Shown: positions 6,147-9,918 of the stretch, in pieces
How positions within the stretch are numbered: the stretch's first letter is position 1
How the letters are laid out: each line of letters opens with the position of its first letter
DNA from: Candidatus Hydrogenedentota bacterium
GTDB lineage: Bacteria; Hydrogenedentota; Hydrogenedentia; Hydrogenedentales; CAITNO01
DNA: 9,918 nt
Direction of reading: 5' to 3'
Assembly (NCBI GenBank): GCA_903822375.1
Contig: CAIJOU010000741.1
Coordinates: forward strand, 1 to 9,918
The notes under the pieces: generated by a model
Told to the model about the DNA's origin: nothing
The model's input: only the letters and a program-made list of their open reading frames with translations
Databases searched by the model: none
Translations under genes and position numbers: made by a program

Positions 6147-6641
6147 ATGACCACAGCACAGGCGTTCAGAAACTTCGAAAAGGTCTGCGAGATACTCGAC
6201 GGCCACGGCCGCGACCCCGCAAAACTCGTCCCGATCCTTCAGGCGGTGCAGGCGGAATACCGCTACCTGCCCGAGGAAGTTCTCGCCTATGTGGCCACCT
6301 CCCTGGGCCTGCCTCCGGCGCGGGTGTTCGGCGTGGCGACGTTCTACGCACATTTTGCACTCAAGCCCAAAGGCAAGTACGTGGTCCACGTCTGTGACGG
6401 CACGGCGTGCCACGTGAAGGACTCGGAGGGCCTGCTCGGCGCCATCCGCAAGCATCTTAAGCTGGAGCCGGGCAAGAACACCACCCCCGATCTGCTGTTC
6501 ACCGTTGAGACCGTGTCCTGCCTGGGCGCCTGCGGACTGGCCCCGGTGATGGTGATCAATGAGACCGTGCACGGACAGATGACCCCCGAGGCGTGCATCG
6601 CGGCCATCGACAAACTTATGGAAAGCGAGGTGTGCAAATGA
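6147..6641 (+). CDS. hydC: HydC, NuoE-like [2Fe-2S] subunit of NAD(H)-dependent bifurcating [FeFe] hydrogenase
   Basis: A 164-aa protein of the usual length for NuoE/HydC. An N-terminal helical bundle (about 1-75, with ILQAVQAEYRYLPEEVLAYVA and VFGVATFYAHF) is followed by the thioredoxin-like [2Fe-2S] domain. The cluster ligands are C83 and C88 (VCDGTAC) and C125 and C129 (SCLGAC). In the HydABC complex this subunit binds HydB and carries one [2Fe-2S] cluster near the flavin. AGAGGA a few bases before ATG 6147 gives a good binding site. The stop overlaps the hydB start as ATGA, so the two are translationally coupled. The same fold occurs in complex I and in NAD-linked formate dehydrogenases; hydB and hydA next door point to the hydrogenase form. 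Confidence 0.95.
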   Translation: MTTAQAFRNFEKVCEILDGHGRDPAKLVPILQAVQAEYRYLPEEVLAYVATSLGLPPARVFGVATFYAHFALKPKGKYVVHVCDGTACHVKDSEGLLGAIRKHLKLEPGKNTTPDLLFTVETVSCLGACGLAPVMVINETVHGQMTPEACIAAIDKLMESEVCK

Positions 6642-8554
6642 ACACCGCATGTGAAACAAAACCGATGCTGGACCTGACCGCGGAAGCGGCCGCCCATGCG
6701 CGCGCCATCGCCGCGGTGAAGCGGCGCGTCATCATCTGCGCCGGCACGGGCTGCGTGGCCGGCGGCGCGCTCAAGGTGCACGAGGCGCTCGTGCAACAGT
6801 TGCGCGCACTGGGCCTGGACGTGGCCACCGACCTGGCGGGCGCCGAAAAGGGCGGTGCGGCCATCGACGTGTACCTGTCAAAGAGCGGCTGCCAGGGATT
6901 CTGTCAAATGGGTCCGCTGGTGACGGTCGAGCCTGACGGCCTGCTCTACACGAGGGTGAAGGCCGAGGACGTTCCCGAGATCGTCAAGACCACGCTGGTG
7001 GGCGGCGAGGCCGTGGAGCGGCTGCTCTATATCGACCCGAAGACGGCAGAGCGCCGCCGCGGCAAAGAAGAGATCGCGTTCTACCAGAAGCAGTCGCGCA
7101 CCGTACTGCGCGAATGCGGCGTCATCGACCCGGAGGACATCCGCGAATACATCCACGGCGGCGGCTACGCCGGCGCGCGGCGGGCACTGCTCGAAATGAC
7201 CGACCAGGAGGTCTGCGACGAACTGGTGAAGTCGGGACTGCGCGGGCGCGGCGGCGGCGGCTTCCCCACGGGCCGCAAGTGGGAGCTGACCCGGGTGCAG
7301 CCCGGCCCGAAGAAGTACGTCATCTGCAACGGCGACGAGGGCGACCCCGGCGCTTTCATGGACCGCAGCGTGATGGAGGGCAACCCCCATGCCGTTATCG
7401 AGGGCATGATTATCGCCGCAAAGGCCATCGGCGCCGACGAGGGCTACGTCTACGTGCGCATGGAATATCCGCTGGCCGTCAAGCGGCTGCGCCGCGCGCA
7501 GGACGACGCGGTAAAGGCCGGCGTGCTCGGCGACGACATCTTCGGCAGCGGTTTCAGTTTCAATCTGCACATCATGGAGGGCGCCGGTGCCTTCGTGTGC
7601 GGCGAAGAAACGGCGCTCATGGCCTCCATCGAGGGCAAGCGCGGCATGCCGACACCCAAGCCGCCGTTCCCGGCGGAAAGCGGGCTGTGGGGCAAGCCCA
7701 CGGTAATCAACAACGTGGAAACGCTCGCCAGCGTGCCGCTCATCCTGCGCAACGGCCCCGATGCGTATCGGGCGCTGGGCACGCCCACCTCGCCGGGCAC
7801 GAAGACCTTCGCGCTGACAGGCCACGTGGCCAACACGGGGCTCATTGAAGTGCCCTTCGGTACGACGCTGAACGAAATCGTGAACGTCATCGGCGGCGGC
7901 ATTACCAACAAGGCCGGCATCGTCACGGGCGACGGCTTCAAGGCGGTGCAGATTGGCGGACCATCCGGCGGCTGCCTCACGAAAGACCACCTCGAACTGC
8001 CGCTCGACTTCGACTCGCTGCGCCAGGCCGGCGCGATGGTCGGCTCGGGCGGACTGGTCGCGATGAACAATGAGACCTGCATGGTCAGCATCGCGCGGTT
8101 CTTCATGCAGTTCACGCAGAACGAGTCCTGCGGCAAATGCGTGCTCTGCCGCGAGGGCACGCGCCAGATGCTGGCGCTGCTCGACGACATCATCGAGGGC
8201 CGGGGCACGGCGCGCACACTGGAAATCCTGCAGGAAACGGCGCACGCGGTGCGTGTCGGGTCGCTGTGCGGCTTGGGCAAGACGGCGCCCAACCCGGTGC
8301 TGTCAACGCTGAAGCATTTCCGCGAGGAGTACGAGGCGCACGTGTTCGACAAGCGCTGTCCGGCGGGGGTTTGCAGGGCGCTGGTCAACCCCACCATCGA
8401 CGCGGAAAAGTGCACGGGCTGCGGCCTGTGCGCGCGCAAGTGCCCCGTAAACGCCATCACCGGGGAGCGCAAGCAGCCCCACGTCATATCGGCCGAAACC
8501 TGCATCAAGTGCGGGGCGTGCATCAAGGCATGCCGCTTCGCCGCGATCGCCTGA
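6638..8554 (+). CDS. hydB: HydB, NuoF-like NAD(H)/FMN-binding subunit of bifurcating [FeFe] hydrogenase
   Basis: A 638-aa protein of typical HydB length. The N-terminal thioredoxin-like [2Fe-2S] domain has C34, C39, C85 and C89. The central NuoF domain has the glycine-rich NAD(H)-binding loop (about 200-215, RGRGGGGFPTGRKW), the FMN-binding CNGDEGDPGAFMDR (230-243) and GAGAFVCGEETAL (about 315-327). A 4Fe-4S cluster is held by C498, C501, C504 and C544. The C-terminus adds two ferredoxin-type 4Fe-4S motifs (C592/595/598/602 and C622/625/628/632), which separate HydB from plain complex I NuoF. CPAGVC at 574-579 is another conserved cysteine pair of HydB proteins. HydB oxidises or reduces NAD(H) at FMN and is where bifurcation with ferredoxin is thought to occur. 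The frame is open further upstream, but ATG 6638, overlapping the hydC stop as ATGA, is the natural start; the earlier ATG at 6593 lies within hydC. hydA begins 11 bases after the stop. Confidence 0.96.
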   Translation: MNTACETKPMLDLTAEAAAHARAIAAVKRRVIICAGTGCVAGGALKVHEALVQQLRALGLDVATDLAGAEKGGAAIDVYLSKSGCQGFCQMGPLVTVEPDGLLYTRVKAEDVPEIVKTTLVGGEAVERLLYIDPKTAERRRGKEEIAFYQKQSRTVLRECGVIDPEDIREYIHGGGYAGARRALLEMTDQEVCDELVKSGLRGRGGGGFPTGRKWELTRVQPGPKKYVICNGDEGDPGAFMDRSVMEGNPHAVIEGMIIAAKAIGADEGYVYVRMEYPLAVKRLRRAQDDAVKAGVLGDDIFGSGFSFNLHIMEGAGAFVCGEETALMASIEGKRGMPTPKPPFPAESGLWGKPTVINNVETLASVPLILRNGPDAYRALGTPTSPGTKTFALTGHVANTGLIEVPFGTTLNEIVNVIGGGITNKAGIVTGDGFKAVQIGGPSGGCLTKDHLELPLDFDSLRQAGAMVGSGGLVAMNNETCMVSIARFFMQFTQNESCGKCVLCREGTRQMLALLDDIIEGRGTARTLEILQETAHAVRVGSLCGLGKTAPNPVLSTLKHFREEYEAHVFDKRCPAGVCRALVNPTIDAEKCTGCGLCARKCPVNAITGERKQPHVISAETCIKCGACIKACRFAAIA

Positions 8555-8565
8555 GGAGAGACGCC

Positions 8566-9918
8566 ATGAACACCCCCGAAACAAAAACGATGATTATCGA
8601 CAACCGCGAGGTTGCCATTGAGGGCGAGCGGAACGTGCTCGAAGTGGCCCGCAAGGCGGGCATCGACATCCCCACCTTTTGCTACCACTCCGAACTGAGC
8701 GTGTACGGCGCGTGCCGCCTGTGCCTGGTCGACGTCGACGGGCGCGGCATCCAGGCGTCCTGTTCGGTCAAGCCGGAACCGGGCATGCGCGTGCGCACCA
8801 ATACGAGCGAGGTGCGCGGTATCCGCAAAATCGCCATCGAGCTGCTGCTGGCCAACCACGACATGAACTGCCCCACCTGCACCAAGAGCAATGCCTGCCG
8901 GCTGCAGGAACTTGCACAGCGCATGGGAATCGACGAGATCCGCTACAAGCGCGTGCTCGAGCACAAGCCCATCGACCGCAGTTCCAACGCGCTGGTGCGC
9001 GACCCGAACAAGTGCATCCTGTGCGGTGACTGCGTGCGGGCCTGCCACGAGATCCAGGGCGTGGGCGCCATCGACTTTGCGTACCGCGGTGTTTCCAGCG
9101 CCGTGCTGCCCGCCTTCGACAAGAATCTGGATGACGCGGAATGCGTCTACTGCGGCCAGTGCGCCGCGGTGTGCCCCACGGGCGCGCTGACCGCCAAGCC
9201 CGAGTTGAATGCCGTGTGGAAGGATTTGGACGACACCAACACCGTGGTGGTGGCGCAGTTGGCGCCGGCCGTGCGTGTCGGGTTGGGCGAGTTCTTCGGC
9301 GCCAAGCCCGGCGGTCTGACCACGGGCCAGGCCGTGGCTGCGCTCAAAATGATGGGTTTTGACAAGGTCTATGACACGTCGTTTACGGCGGACATGACCG
9401 TGCTGGAGGAAAGCACCGAGTTCCTCGACCGCTTTGCCAACGGCGGCGTGCTGCCGCTGTTCACGTCGTGCTGCCCGGCATGGGTTCGCTTTGCGGAGCA
9501 GTACTACCCCGAGTTTCTGCCCAACCTGTCGTCCTGCAAATCACCGCAGCAGATGTTCGGGTCCGTCGCGCGGCAGATACTGCCGAAGCAGCTCTGCGCC
9601 GACGGTAAACGCCTGGTGGTGGTGTCCATCATGCCCTGCACGGCCAAGAAGGAAGAGGCCAAGCTGGACAAGTTCCAGACCGACGGACAACCCGACGTGG
9701 ACCATGTAATCACCACGGTCGAATTGGGCCAGATGATCCGGCAGGCCGGCTTGTCGCTCGACGCGCTCGAGCCCGAATCGTTCGACATGCCGCTGGGCTT
9801 CAAGAGCGGCGCCGGCGTCATCTTCGGCGCGTCAGGCGGCGTAACGGAAGCCGTGCTGCGCTATGCCGTTGAAAAGGTGCAGGGCACCCCGCTCGCCTCG
9901 GTCGACTTCAAGCAGATC
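8566..9918 (+). CDS. hydA: HydA, catalytic [FeFe] hydrogenase subunit (partial, 3' end off the right edge)
   Basis: The first 451 residues of an iron-only hydrogenase; family members of this type usually have about 580-650. Domains in order: a plant-type [2Fe-2S] domain (C39, C50, C53, C66); a His-ligated 4Fe-4S cluster (H98, C102, C105, C111); two ferredoxin-type 4Fe-4S clusters (C150/153/156/160 and C193/196/199/203); then the H-cluster domain. Signature one is the canonical TSCCPAW (C302, C303) and signature two is MPCTAKKEE (C358). The third signature, with the last two ligands, lies beyond the window. With hydC and hydB this makes the HydABC trimer, which couples H2 to NAD(H) and ferredoxin. 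Unlike the HydS gene upstream, it keeps the proton-transfer cysteine and the methionine of signature two, so it is the catalytic enzyme. GGAGAG at 8555-8560 sits five bases before ATG 8566. Confidence 0.95.
   Translation, partial: MNTPETKTMIIDNREVAIEGERNVLEVARKAGIDIPTFCYHSELSVYGACRLCLVDVDGRGIQASCSVKPEPGMRVRTNTSEVRGIRKIAIELLLANHDMNCPTCTKSNACRLQELAQRMGIDEIRYKRVLEHKPIDRSSNALVRDPNKCILCGDCVRACHEIQGVGAIDFAYRGVSSAVLPAFDKNLDDAECVYCGQCAAVCPTGALTAKPELNAVWKDLDDTNTVVVAQLAPAVRVGLGEFFGAKPGGLTTGQAVAALKMMGFDKVYDTSFTADMTVLEESTEFLDRFANGGVLPLFTSCCPAWVRFAEQYYPEFLPNLSSCKSPQQMFGSVARQILPKQLCADGKRLVVVSIMPCTAKKEEAKLDKFQTDGQPDVDHVITTVELGQMIRQAGLSLDALEPESFDMPLGFKSGAGVIFGASGGVTEAVLRYAVEKVQGTPLASVDFKQI

Noticed and set aside
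6593..6637. Upstream ATG at 6593 for hydB
   Set aside because: It would extend hydB into the hydC coding region; the ATGA overlap at 6638 and the family's usual N-terminus fit better.
6878..8245. 455-codon open frame on the minus strand
   Set aside because: It lies wholly antisense to hydB and its His/Ala/Val-rich product matches nothing I recognise.
7450..9048. 532-codon open frame on the minus strand
   Set aside because: It lies opposite hydB and hydA, both of which have complete family motifs; long antisense frames are expected in GC-rich coding DNA.

Overview
The window comes from a GC-rich bacterium that ferments anaerobically or handles H2. Two left-hand genes carry the best taxonomic hints. 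One is a prepilin-like protein with a GFTLIELLVVIAIIGILAAILLPALA-type N-terminus (cut here to its core, GFTLIELLVV) and a C-terminal H-x10-DG box. The other is a divergent protein ending in the 'VDPFDG...YSVGED..DDGG' tail. Both styles are abundant in Planctomycetes, Verrucomicrobia, Lentisphaerae and Hydrogenedentes-like bacteria. I infer a member of that broad group; the sequence alone does not fix the phylum.

Layout. (1) About 1-1372, minus strand: a nearly complete membrane-anchored protein of unknown function, running off the left edge. (2) 1510-2361, plus strand: the prepilin-like protein, divergent from the first gene across a 137-bp gap. (3) 2362-2714: a 353-bp non-coding stretch. It holds a C-rich tract that is a G-quadruplex motif on the minus strand, a sigma70-like promoter, four exact-period 14-bp tandem repeats lying over that promoter, and a leader with competing hairpins. 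(4) 2715-9918, plus strand: a tightly packed operon. Its order is a 59-aa unknown protein, a small thioredoxin-like [2Fe-2S] protein, a PAS-containing sensory-type [FeFe] hydrogenase (HydS/HsfB-like), a SpoIIE/PP2C-type phosphatase, HydC (NuoE-like), HydB (NuoF-like) and HydA (catalytic [FeFe] hydrogenase, cut by the right edge).

How the genes fit together. HydABC is the trimeric NAD(H)- and ferredoxin-linked, electron-bifurcating type of [FeFe] hydrogenase: HydB binds NAD(H)/FMN, HydC carries a [2Fe-2S] cluster, and HydA carries the H-cluster and a relay of Fe-S clusters. The upstream genes look like an H2 or redox sensing module. HydS keeps the H-cluster ligands, has alanine in place of the proton-transfer cysteine, and adds a C-terminal 4Fe-4S domain and a PAS domain. 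It sits four bases from a phosphatase that could relay its signal. The repeat array over the promoter is a good candidate for the operator of whatever regulator closes that loop; no regulator, kinase or maturase (HydE/F/G) gene is in the window.
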